This document shows, piece after piece, positions 51,241 to 60,094 of a DNA stretch of 64,000 bases. Origin of the DNA: Gammaproteobacteria bacterium (GTDB lineage Bacteria; Pseudomonadota; Gammaproteobacteria; Steroidobacterales; Woeseiaceae); assembly GCA_024640305.1 (NCBI GenBank), contig JAHEFG010000011.1:1-64000 (forward strand), read 5' to 3'. Every line of letters begins with the position of its first letter. Position 1 is the stretch's first letter. Below the pieces are notes generated by a model. The model saw nothing but the letters and a program-made list of their open reading frames with translations. It did not search any database and had not been told where the DNA came from. The translations under genes and the position numbers were made by a program.

Positions 51241-54200
51241 AGCGGAAGTCTCTCGATGTGACCTCCAGATTCCCCAATATATCGGTGTGATCGACTAACT
51301 GTTTTGCGATCACATGAATTACTTCACCCTCTATCTGTAATTCACCCTGCACACCCATTAGCCGTGCATTCAACAGTGTCGCTCGACAGTCTTCAGCGAC
51401 CTGTTTCCACACAATAAGATTTACATGGCCTGTTTCGTCTTCGAGCGTGACGAACGTAACGCCACTTGCCGTACCAGGACGCTGTTTCGTAATGACAAGA
51501 CCAGCAACGCCAAGCACAGTACCACTCACAAGATCCGCCAGGCGTCCGGCCTGCAAATAACGATAGTGATCCAGCCTGTGGCGTAACAGGTGCAACGGGT
51601 GGCGGCCGAGCGTCAAGCCCTGGCTCTGGTAATCAGCCACAATGTCCTGACCCTCGGTCGGTCTTTTCAGCAACGGCGCAGGCTCATAGCGCTGCAACGA
51701 GGACAACAGTGGCGTCGGCTTCTCGACGCCGGCAACCGCCCAACGTGCTCGGTGGCGATGTCCTTCCAGCACTTCGAGTGCGCCCGCCGATGCCAATACA
51801 CCGAGTTCGCGGCGATCGAGCAGGGCTTTTTCAAGAAGCTGCTGAGTGCTGCGGTAACCTCCAGCCCCGCGCTCAGTGACGATGCGTCGACTGGAATCTT
51901 CCGAGAGCCCCTTGACGACTCTGAGCCCGAGTCGCAACACCGCCTGCCCATCTTTTCCAGCCTCAAGCGTACAGTCCCAGCAGCTCTGGTTGATATCAAC
52001 CGAGCGAATCTCGGTGCCGTGCCTTCTAAGGTCCTGCGTCAACTGCGAGGCGGAATAAAAACCCATGGGCTGGCTATTCAGAAGCGCTGCGGTAAATGCA
52101 GCCGGGTGATGACATTTCAGCCACGATGACACGTACACAAGCAATGCAAAGCTCGCTGAATGTGACTCGGGAAAACCGTATTCACCGAAGCCTTCTATTT
52201 GTCGAAATATTTGCCGCGCAAATTCCTCTTTGTAACCACGTTCACGCATACCGCTGATAAGTTTTTCCTCGAACGGGCCCAGACCACCGCGGCGCTTCCA
52301 TGCAGCCATCGCCCGCCTGAGTTGGTCAGCTTCCCCGGGAGTAAAGCCGGCGGCAACGACAGCCAGCTGCATGACCTGTTCCTGGAAGATCGGCACACCC
52401 AGCGTTCGCTGCAATACGCCTTTAACATCCTCACTGGGATAATCCACAGCCTCTTCACCACTGCGCCGGCGCAGATATGGGTGCACCATGTCGCCCTGAA
52501 TCGGGCCCGGACGAATAATGGCAACTTCCACCACGAGGTCGTAGTAGCAACGTGGGCGCAGGCGCGGCAGCATCGCCATCTGTGCGCGCGACTCGATCTG
52601 AAATACGCCCATCGTGTCGCCCTTGCAGATCATGTCATAAACGAGCGGATCCTCGGCAGGCACGGTAGCGAGCGTCAGTTGCTGTCCGTCGAACGCGCGG
52701 ATGAGATCAAAACTGCGACGAATGGCGGTAAGCATACCCAGGCCGAGCACGTCCACCTTGAGCAGCCCGAGATCTTCGAGGTCGGTCTTTTCCCATTGGA
52801 GAACGGTGCGATCCGGCATGGCTGCATTCTCGACCGGTACGAGCTCGGACAATGCCCTGTTCGAAATTACAAAACCGCCAACGTGTTGTGATAAATGCCG
52901 CGGAAAGCCGAGTATTTCGCGTACCAGGTACAAAAGTCGTTTGATAATTGGGCTATCAGGGTCGAGACCCGCTTCGAGAATGCGGCTGTCATCGATGCCC
53001 TGTCCGTCCCACCACTGCATCGAGCGTGCAAGCCGCCCGACCTGTAAGTCGCTCAGCCCAAGTGACTTGCCAACATCCCGTAGCGCGCTGCGTGGCCGGT
53101 AAGTAATAACCGTGGCCGCCAGTGCCGCGCGTTCCCTGCCGTATTTTTCGTAGATGTACTGAATGACCTCTTCACGACGCTCATGCTCGAAGTCGACGTC
53201 AATATCTGGCGGCTCGTTACGTTCTTTCGATATGAAGCGCTCGACAAGCATGGCCATACGACCTGGATCGACCTCTGTGATACCCAGGCAAAAACACACG
53301 GCCGAGTTCGCGGCGGAACCACGTCCCTGGCACAGAATATTTTGCGAACGCGCAAATGCGACGATGTCGTAGACCGTCAGAAAGTAAGGTTCATACTTGA
53401 GGTCAGCAATCAGCCGGAGTTCATGTTCGACAAGTTCGATAACTTTTCGCGGCACACCAGCGGGCCAGCGTCGCCGCATACCCTGCTCTGTCAGGCTGCG
53501 CAGATAACTTGCCGGCGTCTGGCCATCGGGAACGATTTCGTCGGGGTATTCGTAACGCAGTTCGTCGAGTGAAAAATTAATGTTGTCCGCTATACGCACG
53601 GTCTCGGCAAGTAGCTCGCGCGGATAAACATGCTGTAATACTTGCAGAGAGCGCAGGTGTCGTTCGCCGTTCGGGTAAAGTGCAAAACCGGCCTTATCGA
53701 CAGTGACGCCTTCTCGTATTGCCGTTAGCGTGTCCTGTAAAATGCGCCGTGATCGACAATGCATGTGCACATCGCCACAAGCAACGAGCGGTAGCTTGAG
53801 TCGTTGCCCTTCTGCACGAAGTTTTTCCAGCTGCTGACGTTGCCGCCCGTCGGCCAGCAACTCAACGGCAATCCACAAGCGGTCACGAAATGTTTCGCGT
53901 ATCCAGTGATCTTCAACATCGAGCGATAGCGTTGCATCGGGCACCCAGAGCACAACGCAACCGGGTAAGCCCGCTTCGAAGGCAAGACGAGTTATTGCGT
54001 ACGAGCCTTTATCCGCCGCCCGACGGGCTTTCGTCACAAGCTCGCAGAGCGCCGCATACCCCTCGCGATTTTGTGCCAGCGCAACAAGCTTGCGACCACT
54101 TCGTAACTGCAGCTCAGAACCGAAGATGAGTTTTTTAAGACCGTGTTCCTTTGCAGCCGTGTGCGCGCGCACAATGCCCGACATCGAGCACTCATCAGTA

Positions 54201-54316
54201 ATAGCGAGTGCCTCATAGCCGAGTGCGGCAGCCGTTTCTACAAGTTCTTCAGGGTGGGATGCACCGCGCAGGAAGGTGAAATTACTGAGTGCATGCAGTT
54301 CAGCATAGCCACTCAC
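51239..54316 (-). CDS. dnaE2: Error-prone DNA polymerase DnaE2
   Basis: Encodes 1025 residues, normal for DnaE2/ImuC: an N-terminal PHP domain (MSGYAELHALSNFTFLRGAS), a C-family polymerase core with catalytic PPDIDVDF and a C-terminal OB fold ending in the family's TSRDFR. DnaE2 works with ImuA and ImuB in SOS-induced mutagenic translesion synthesis. The start overlaps imuB in ATGA. Last gene of the lexA-imuA-imuB-dnaE2 operon. Confidence 0.95.
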   Translation of the reverse strand: MSGYAELHALSNFTFLRGASHPEELVETAAALGYEALAITDECSMSGIVRAHTAAKEHGLKKLIFGSELQLRSGRKLVALAQNREGYAALCELVTKARRAADKGSYAITRLAFEAGLPGCVVLWVPDATLSLDVEDHWIRETFRDRLWIAVELLADGRQRQQLEKLRAEGQRLKLPLVACGDVHMHCRSRRILQDTLTAIREGVTVDKAGFALYPNGERHLRSLQVLQHVYPRELLAETVRIADNINFSLDELRYEYPDEIVPDGQTPASYLRSLTEQGMRRRWPAGVPRKVIELVEHELRLIADLKYEPYFLTVYDIVAFARSQNILCQGRGSAANSAVCFCLGITEVDPGRMAMLVERFISKERNEPPDIDVDFEHERREEVIQYIYEKYGRERAALAATVITYRPRSALRDVGKSLGLSDLQVGRLARSMQWWDGQGIDDSRILEAGLDPDSPIIKRLLYLVREILGFPRHLSQHVGGFVISNRALSELVPVENAAMPDRTVLQWEKTDLEDLGLLKVDVLGLGMLTAIRRSFDLIRAFDGQQLTLATVPAEDPLVYDMICKGDTMGVFQIESRAQMAMLPRLRPRCYYDLVVEVAIIRPGPIQGDMVHPYLRRRSGEEAVDYPSEDVKGVLQRTLGVPIFQEQVMQLAVVAAGFTPGEADQLRRAMAAWKRRGGLGPFEEKLISGMRERGYKEEFARQIFRQIEGFGEYGFPESHSASFALLVYVSSWLKCHHPAAFTAALLNSQPMGFYSASQLTQDLRRHGTEIRSVDINQSCWDCTLEAGKDGQAVLRLGLRVVKGLSEDSSRRIVTERGAGGYRSTQQLLEKALLDRRELGVLASAGALEVLEGHRHRARWAVAGVEKPTPLLSSLQRYEPAPLLKRPTEGQDIVADYQSQGLTLGRHPLHLLRHRLDHYRYLQAGRLADLVSGTVLGVAGLVITKQRPGTASGVTFVTLEDETGHVNLIVWKQVAEDCRATLLNARLMGVQGELQIEGEVIHVIAKQLVDHTDILGNLEVTSRDFR

Positions 54317-55881
54317 CCGAAGAAGCCGTGCAGATACCAGGTCAGCTCACGACTGCGATTGCGAAACACCCATAAACGCATGCCGTGCGGATTAACCGCT
54401 GTGAAATAGTCGCGTGCGATACCGTCCTCATCCCACCAGCCCGTTTCCAGCCGCTCAGGACCTTCAAGCAACGTCAGGCGTCCCCTGTGCAACGGACAGC
54501 CATGCTCGGCAGCTAACAAGGCAGGTTCGGGTAACATCCACAGGGGCCGCTGCAGACCCTGCCTGAGCAATAAGGTGGCCGTGTCCACCCCGCCCCCGAG
54601 CAGACTGTGCCAGCGCCAGGCGAGTTGTGGCCGATGTTCTGCGATCGTCGTGACACCCGAGACAGACTGGTTGCCAACACGTGCAGCCAGCCGCTCGGCG
54701 AGTTGTGCCATCGAATAGCGCAGCTTTTGCTCCCGGGTTTTGCCATCAAACCTCAGCCGCCCGGACTCGGCACACAAAGCCTGGCTATGGCCGCCGCGCA
54801 AGCGCACCGCGATGACGGGCTCGGGTAATGTCAGTTGTTCGAAACGGATTCGCAGTAAATCGAACCAGTGATCTGCAGACCGCTCCGGCTCGGCGCAACC
54901 CAGTGTTAACTGCGTCGCGGGGCTGCGCAGGTGAAAAAAACTGAATAACACACGTTGTGTACCGAGTTGCCGCGTCAATAGAAAACGTTCAAGCGAAAGT
55001 AACAATTCACGACAGATAACCAGTAACAACTCGCGGTCACTTTGCTCCTCCGTCATCTCATGGTCGGCACAAAAACGTTCAGGCGCCCGCCAACTGGTGC
55101 GCGGATCTGGCAAACGCCCCAATGCCCTATCGAGCTCGATCAATCGTTGTGGCCCGAAACGTCGTGCGAACCCGTCTCTGGGCAAACGCAGGCAATCACC
55201 GACACTCCTGATGCCCATACCAGCAAGGGATTTGCACACCGTGTCGGGCCAGTCAAAACAGCTCAGCGGTAAACTGCGCAACGCACTGCCCAGATTTACC
55301 GGCTCACGAATGCAGGCCCGACGCCGACCCCTTGCAAGCCAGGTCGCCGCAAGCGGTGTTGGCGCGATAGCCAGTAATGCGCTAAAGCCTTGTTCCTCAA
55401 GACCCGCGGCAAGTTTCTGCCGCAAGCACAACAAACCACCGTAAAGCCGTAAACTGCCGGCGATCTCCAGCAGCAAAATATTGCCGCCGGCGAAACAAAC
55501 CACGGATGTAAATTGCTCAAGCCACGTTGCCAGCTGTTCGAGTACCTGTTGTTCGGTAAGCCGGTTGCGTTCCTCAACCCTGAGCGTTGGTAAAAGTGCG
55601 AGTGCCGCATTCGCCGACTGTCCCGGCATGACACCAGCAGCCTCCGCTGCTGGCGAAGCCAGTAACACGCGATGAATGCCTTTCTGTTCCTCAACCACCA
55701 CCCTGGCCTCATCGCCAGTCCCACAAGCCTCGAGTGGCAGGCTCGGCAGGTAGACACAAAACCACAGCCGTTTGGGAACAGTTGCCGTTACAAACTTCGG
55801 TGCTGCCGTTGGCTCCGCAAGCGGCAGCGAACGCTGTCTTAGCAGCCCCTTACTGGAGCGATGGTTACGTGCTGTCGACAT
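54313..55881 (-). CDS. imuB: Y-family polymerase-like protein ImuB
   Basis: Encodes 522 residues of the ImuB group: a Y-family polymerase fold (CVYLPSLPLEA, AVNPHGMRLW) lacking the catalytic acidic triad, which recruits DnaE2 to the beta clamp. The N-terminus contains QRSLPL (residues 16-21), which resembles the QLSLPL clamp-binding hexapeptide. The gene starts three bases after the imuA stop and overlaps dnaE2. Confidence 0.9.
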   Translation of the reverse strand: MSTARNHRSSKGLLRQRSLPLAEPTAAPKFVTATVPKRLWFCVYLPSLPLEACGTGDEARVVVEEQKGIHRVLLASPAAEAAGVMPGQSANAALALLPTLRVEERNRLTEQQVLEQLATWLEQFTSVVCFAGGNILLLEIAGSLRLYGGLLCLRQKLAAGLEEQGFSALLAIAPTPLAATWLARGRRRACIREPVNLGSALRSLPLSCFDWPDTVCKSLAGMGIRSVGDCLRLPRDGFARRFGPQRLIELDRALGRLPDPRTSWRAPERFCADHEMTEEQSDRELLLVICRELLLSLERFLLTRQLGTQRVLFSFFHLRSPATQLTLGCAEPERSADHWFDLLRIRFEQLTLPEPVIAVRLRGGHSQALCAESGRLRFDGKTREQKLRYSMAQLAERLAARVGNQSVSGVTTIAEHRPQLAWRWHSLLGGGVDTATLLLRQGLQRPLWMLPEPALLAAEHGCPLHRGRLTLLEGPERLETGWWDEDGIARDYFTAVNPHGMRLWVFRNRSRELTWYLHGFFG

Positions 55882-55884
55882 ACG

Positions 55885-56526
55885 CTAGAGCACATCATGC
55901 AACACAGCCGGTCGACCGCCACGGCTCTTCAAAATGGAAAGACGCGTGCCTGCGGCACTCGATTGCAACTCAATACGCAGCGCCGCAGCAGAAGCTTCGT
56001 TGCGAACAGCGGCAGGGCGAAATGCGATAGCCCAGCTGCCGCCCTTTTCCGCTGCCAGTTGCAAACGCCGGCCGGCCTGGTCGTCGAGCGCTTCGGGCCA
56101 TAGCAATACGGCGGCACAGGTACCCGACGCCAGCGCCTGTTCGGCCGACCAGAGCATTTCGCTGTCATTCTTCGGCCGCACTATAAGCATCCGTGACAGA
56201 TCTACGCCCCATTGCTGTAACGCGGGCGGGTACGGTTGAAACGGTGGTGCCACCCAGGCTATCCAGCCAGGCTCGAGGAAGTCTGCACTGCTATCTTCGG
56301 CACTGAGTTGCGCCAGTGCCGGCATCAGCAAGCGCAGCTCGCCGATACCGTATTGCTCGATAAGAATTTCAGTTAAGGCACATCGTGGCCAGCCGCCGCC
56401 GGGAAGGTGGCGATCGAGCGCCTCGTAGCCACTTGCCAACCCCGTGCTTGCATGTACCGGGTTATGCCCACGCCAGACACGTGGGTTCTCAAGCAGTTTG
56501 TCGAGGGAGGTTGAATCACGCTGCAT
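55885..56526 (-). CDS. imuA: SOS mutagenesis protein ImuA (SulA/RecA-like)
   Basis: Encodes 213 residues. It is of the ImuA/SulA-like family: segments ASGYEALDRHLPGGGWPRCALTEI and GELRLLMPAL resemble the RecA-like fold without a Walker A consensus. In Pseudomonas and relatives, lexA2/imuA-imuB-dnaE2 form a mutasome. An alternative GTG start lies at 56544, one base after the lexA stop; the ATG at 56526 is preferred but not certain. Confidence 0.8.
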   Translation of the reverse strand: MQRDSTSLDKLLENPRVWRGHNPVHASTGLASGYEALDRHLPGGGWPRCALTEILIEQYGIGELRLLMPALAQLSAEDSSADFLEPGWIAWVAPPFQPYPPALQQWGVDLSRMLIVRPKNDSEMLWSAEQALASGTCAAVLLWPEALDDQAGRRLQLAAEKGGSWAIAFRPAAVRNEASAAALRIELQSSAAGTRLSILKSRGGRPAVLHDVL

Positions 56527-56544
56527 CGCATAAACGCCCAGCAC

Positions 56545-57162
56545 CTAGTGCCGTGGCATACCATCACGGATAACGCCAACGACAACACCCTCGATGACCA
56601 TCATCTGCTCCGTGAGGTCGACCTTTATCGTGTCGAAGTCTTCGTTCTCAGGCAGCAACTTAACAATCGAGCCCTTCTGGCTATAACGCTTAACAGTGAC
56701 TTCATCGTCGAGTCGGGCAACAACAATCTGCCGGCTGCGAACTTCGGGTGTGCGATGCACCGCTACGAGATCGCCATCAAGAATACCGGCATTTTTCATA
56801 CTCATGCCATGCACCCGTAACAGGTAATGCGGTTTTGGACGAAACAACTGGGGATCGATCCTGTAATGCGTTTCGATGTGTTCCTCGGCGAGGATAGGAC
56901 TACCGGCCGCAACCCGACCAACCAGCGGCAAACCTATTTGGTCACGTAGTGAGTCCTTAAGCTGGATACCACGCGACGCACCGGGTACGAGCTCAAGTAC
57001 GCCCTTCTTCTGCAACGCACGTAAATGTTCTTCAGCTGCATTAGCCGACTTGAAACCAAGCTCGCGAGCGATCTCGGCACGCGTCGGTGGCATGCCGGTT
57101 TCGGCGATAAAGTCTTGAATCATCTCGAGAATTTGTGATTGTCTGGGGGTCAGTTGGCGCAT
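56545..57162 (-). CDS. lexA: SOS repressor LexA
   Basis: Encodes 205 residues: N-terminal winged helix ([15 protein letters not shown]) and C-terminal S24 peptidase domain with cleavage site Ala86-Gly87, catalytic Ser121 (HGMSMK) and Lys158. It represses the SOS regulon and self-cleaves on RecA filaments. AGGACTGTTTAA precedes the ATG. It autoregulates through the LexA boxes upstream and also controls imuA-imuB-dnaE2 downstream in its operon. Confidence 0.97.
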   Translation of the reverse strand: MRQLTPRQSQILEMIQDFIAETGMPPTRAEIARELGFKSANAAEEHLRALQKKGVLELVPGASRGIQLKDSLRDQIGLPLVGRVAAGSPILAEEHIETHYRIDPQLFRPKPHYLLRVHGMSMKNAGILDGDLVAVHRTPEVRSRQIVVARLDDEVTVKRYSQKGSIVKLLPENEDFDTIKVDLTEQMMVIEGVVVGVIRDGMPRH

Positions 57163-57172
57163 TTAAACAGTC

Positions 57173-57188
57173 CTGTATATATTCACAG
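57173..57188 (-). promoter_or_regulatory. LexA box 1 (perfect)
   Basis: CTGT-N8-ACAG with an AT-rich centre (CTGTGAATATATACAG on the minus strand), ending 11 bp before lexA. It matches the gammaproteobacterial SOS consensus perfectly. Confidence 0.93.
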
Positions 57189-57191
57189 TGC

Positions 57192-57207
57192 ATGTGATTA
57201 TATACAG
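57192..57207 (-). promoter_or_regulatory. LexA box 2 (one mismatch)
   Basis: CTGT-N8-ACAT on the minus strand (CTGTATATAATCACAT), with a 3-bp gap to box 1. It differs from the consensus in the last base and continues upstream with TAC. Paired boxes suggest cooperative, tight repression. Confidence 0.75.
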
Positions 57208-57329
57208 TACTGCGATCAGTGCAAGCACAACGAACAACAGCTGCATGGAAAATTGTATTGAGAATGACTTGCATCGCGACTAATCTGTCGCCGGTCAACG
57301 ACAAACTGCAATAAAAACAGTGATTTTCA

Positions 57330-57358
57330 TTGCGACGGCGCGCAGATTGGGAAATAAT
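57330..57358 (+). promoter_or_regulatory. Sigma-70 promoter of the lpp-like gene
   Basis: -35 TTGCGA at 57330-57335 and -10 AATAAT at 57353-57358 with the ideal 17-bp spacer, 35 bp before the start codon. A strong promoter fits an abundant lipoprotein. Confidence 0.6.
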
Positions 57359-57393
57359 GCGCCTGCAGTTATATCCCTACAGAGGAACTTTGG

Positions 57394-57690
57394 ATGATGA
57401 ACAAGACTGGACTTAAAATAAGTGCATTGCTGCTCGTTGGCGCACTCGCTACAGGCTGTGTAAACACAGCAGAAATCGAAGCAACGGCTAACCGCGCCGC
57501 TGCTGATGCAGCTGCTGCTGCATCTGCTGCTGAGGCTGCTCGTGCCTCTGCTGATCGCGCTGCTCAGGCTGCAGCTGCTGCTCAGAGCACAGCTGATCAG
57601 GCACTCTCAGCCGCTACAGAAGCTCAGGCTTGCTGCGAAGCAAACCGCGAGAGCATGGAACGCATGTTCCAGAAGTCGATGTCGAAGTAA
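57394..57690 (+). CDS. lpp: Lpp-like alanine-zipper outer-membrane lipoprotein
   Basis: Encodes 98 residues: lipoprotein signal LATGC, then a long Ala-rich helix with heptad-like AAADAAAAASAAEAARASADRAA segments (an alanine zipper, as in Lpp/OprI) and a C-terminal Lys in SMSK, where Lpp is linked to peptidoglycan. Two Cys (CCEAN) sit near the end, unusual for Lpp. AGGAACTTTGG precedes the ATG. The convergent gene encodes an L,D-transpeptidase, the enzyme class that makes the Lpp-peptidoglycan bond. Confidence 0.8.
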   Translation: MMNKTGLKISALLLVGALATGCVNTAEIEATANRAAADAAAAASAAEAARASADRAAQAAAAAQSTADQALSAATEAQACCEANRESMERMFQKSMSK

Positions 57691-57706
57691 CATAGACTAA
57701 GAACTT

Positions 57707-58726
57707 CTATTGAGACGCCGCGCTTGTCGCGGCGTTTTTTATTCCCTGCCCGACGGCCGTTGGGATGCCATCAGAACGAGCGACGATTTGCTCGGCAAGA
57801 TACCAGTCCAGTCGCCCGGCACGCACACCTGTCACGGCGATGAACTGTTCCGTCACGTACGTGAGCGGATCTTTGCCAGCGACTTCGACAGACACGGGCG
57901 CGTCCGTCTCATCGACAACGACTCCATCCCGGGTCGGCTCATCGACCGTCGGTGCTGCCATTTCCAGGATCGGGTGAACTTCCATCACAAGCTCATTGCC
58001 ACTCCAGCCTATCTTGACGGGTTCGTTGATAATCCGCACAACAGTGTTAGTAGCGATCTGGCCAAACAGGTACTTGATATCTTCCGGGAACATGCGCACA
58101 CAACCATGTGTGACACGCATGCCGACACCAGCTGGCCGATTCGTGCTGTGAATCAGGTACCCCGGCAAACCCAGGCGCATAGCAAACTCACCGAGCGGGT
58201 TATTCGGCCCGGGCGGTACAATACGTGGCAACGGATTGCCGTCTGCCGCATGCTCGTCGAGTACTGACTGTGGCACATACCAACTGGGGTTACGCACCTT
58301 GGAAATAACCTTGGTCAGCCCCAGCGGCGTTTCCCAATCCATGCGGCCGATGCTGATCGGATACGTCATGACGTACGCCGGTTCACCCTCCTCCGGTTCG
58401 GGAAAATAGTAAAGACGGTATTCAGCAAGGTTTAGCACCACGCCAGAGCGTATCCCGGCCGGTAATACGAAACGCGTCGGCAGAATTACCTCGGTACCTT
58501 CACCAGGAACCCAGACATTGACGCCGGGGTTAGCTCGCACGATGTCCTGATAACCGAGCCCGTGGCTGCGCGCTATATCGACAAGCGTATCTTCGTGACG
58601 CGCGGTTACGGTCGACACCGCACCGATTACGTCATAGCCTTCCGGCGGTAACTCATAAATCTCCGCGCGCGAAATATTTACGACAACGGCGCAGATGAGC
58701 ACTACGACCAGGGCTGGCTGTCTCAC
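57707..58726 (-). CDS. L,D-transpeptidase (YkuD/ErfK type) with LysM-like domain
   Basis: Encodes 339 residues from a GTG start with a signal peptide, a LysM-like segment (EDTLVDIARSHGLGYQDIVRANPGVN, described by positions about 45-70) and the YkuD catalytic domain with HSTNRPAGVGMRVTHGCVRM, whose Cys lies in HGCVRM. It forms L,D cross-links or anchors Lpp to peptidoglycan. Its C-terminal end overlaps the lpp terminator, and its start overlaps the gst stop (GTGA). Confidence 0.85.
   Translation of the reverse strand: MRQPALVVVLICAVVVNISRAEIYELPPEGYDVIGAVSTVTARHEDTLVDIARSHGLGYQDIVRANPGVNVWVPGEGTEVILPTRFVLPAGIRSGVVLNLAEYRLYYFPEPEEGEPAYVMTYPISIGRMDWETPLGLTKVISKVRNPSWYVPQSVLDEHAADGNPLPRIVPPGPNNPLGEFAMRLGLPGYLIHSTNRPAGVGMRVTHGCVRMFPEDIKYLFGQIATNTVVRIINEPVKIGWSGNELVMEVHPILEMAAPTVDEPTRDGVVVDETDAPVSVEVAGKDPLTYVTEQFIAVTGVRAGRLDWYLAEQIVARSDGIPTAVGQGIKNAATSAASQ
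57715..57740 (+). terminator. Rho-independent terminator of the lpp-like gene
   Basis: ACGCCGCG, loop CTTGT, CGCGGCGT and a T-run on the plus strand, 25 bp after the stop codon. It lies within the last codons of the convergent L,D-transpeptidase gene. Confidence 0.9.
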
Positions 58727-59379
58727 TGACCGGCCTCATCCGCGCCAATCACTTCGGTTTCGCATTCGGCTGCAGCAAGCCATTCCTGCATCGCCTCACT
58801 TTCGAGCACGCGCTGTGGGTAAAAACCCGCGGAATCCGGCAGGTTGATACCGTAAGTGCGAAAGCGCAGCACGACAGGCGCAAACATGGCATCGGCAATT
58901 GTGAAGTGACCGAACAACCAGCCATTGTCGCCGCTGAAACGACGGTGACAATCAGACCAGATCGCAATAATACGGTCGATATCGTGGGCCAGTTCATCCG
59001 GAAGATGAACCTTGCGACCCATCGCGCGGCAATTCATGGGCATGCCTTCCCTGAGGTCGAGAAAACCCGCATGCATCTCGGCACTGATGCTGCGCGCGTG
59101 CGCACGCAGACCAGCGTCTTCCGGCCAAAGATTTTTATCTGGCCAGCGCTCCGCGATTGTTTCACTGATCGCGAGCGTATCCCAAATTGTCGTATCGCCA
59201 ATTTGCAGGATAGGAACGGTTCTGCCCGCCTCGAACTCCGCTATTTCATGCGCTGTCGTTTCTGTATCAAGCAGGATTCTGTGTTCATCGAAATCGATAC
59301 CGGCTTCTTTCAGCAAGAGCCACGCCCGCAGAGACCAGGATGAGTAATTCTTATTTCCGATAATGAGCTTAGGTTTCAT
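58723..59379 (-). CDS. Glutathione S-transferase
   Basis: Encodes 218 residues: N-terminal thioredoxin-fold (IIGNKNYSSWSLRAWLLLKE, with Ser in the SSWS motif as activating residue) and all-helical C-terminal domain. Members of this type (YfcF/YfcG-like or maleylacetoacetate isomerase-like) conjugate or reduce with glutathione; substrate unknown. The ATG at 59379 begins the fold. It overlaps the L,D-transpeptidase gene. Confidence 0.85.
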   Translation of the reverse strand: MKPKLIIGNKNYSSWSLRAWLLLKEAGIDFDEHRILLDTETTAHEIAEFEAGRTVPILQIGDTTIWDTLAISETIAERWPDKNLWPEDAGLRAHARSISAEMHAGFLDLREGMPMNCRAMGRKVHLPDELAHDIDRIIAIWSDCHRRFSGDNGWLFGHFTIADAMFAPVVLRFRTYGINLPDSAGFYPQRVLESEAMQEWLAAAECETEVIGADEAGQ

Positions 59380-59527
59380 GTCCGTGCTTCTGTTTGCCAC
59401 GCTGTATGGTAAACCATTGATACGTCTCGCGTCGTGCACCAATTGGAATTTTGATCGGTTCTGCGATTGACCCTGTGGCGATCGCTCGGTAGCCTGTTGA
59501 GTCCTCACCAGCTAACTGGCGCACGCC

Positions 59528-60079
59528 ATGGGTCTAAAACTTTCATTTGAACTCAGCGATCGCGACTTGCTCTACTTTCGGCGGGCACTTAAGCAATCAC
59601 GAGATGCAGTTCGCGATGCCGAGGAACAAGAGATTGTCGGCGCAGTTCTGCATGTTCTTGAAGAAATTCGCGGCAACGAGCCATTACCCGACTTCGTCGC
59701 AGAGCGTATTCCGCAACTGGAAACGTTAATTCAAATGCTTGCTGATGACGAATGGCAACTGCCGGGAACAGATCGCGAACGCCTGCTCGCAATGTTCGTC
59801 TATTTCAGTGACCCGGAAGACGTCTTGCCCGACGACATTCCTGTCATCGGCTACCTTGACGACGTTATTATCATCGAACTTGTTACTCGCGAACTGAGTC
59901 ATGTTCGCGATGCCTATGATGATTTCTGCGAATTTCGCCGCGAGTTTGATGAGGAACATGGCACAAGTATTGACGGCGCCATTCGTCGCGATCGCCTGGA
60001 TCGAAAACGACAGGAACTTCATCAGCGCATGCAGCGCCGCACTAAACAAATGAGTAAATTCGGGCTCTGGGAAAGTTGA
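59528..60079 (+). CDS. YkvA-like (DUF1232) protein
   Basis: Encodes 183 residues. The motif YFSDPEDVLPDDIPVIGYLDDV matches the DUF1232/YkvA segment D-P-x-D-x-(I/L)-P-D-x-(I/L)-P-x-(I/L)-G-(Y/L)-x-D-D, here with no membrane segments, so it is a soluble or peripheral member. The rest is charged and helical. Its function is unknown. It is on the plus strand, convergent with fabH. Confidence 0.65.
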   Translation: MGLKLSFELSDRDLLYFRRALKQSRDAVRDAEEQEIVGAVLHVLEEIRGNEPLPDFVAERIPQLETLIQMLADDEWQLPGTDRERLLAMFVYFSDPEDVLPDDIPVIGYLDDVIIIELVTRELSHVRDAYDDFCEFRREFDEEHGTSIDGAIRRDRLDRKRQELHQRMQRRTKQMSKFGLWES

Positions 60080-60094
60080 GTTTTCGGGCTCTGA

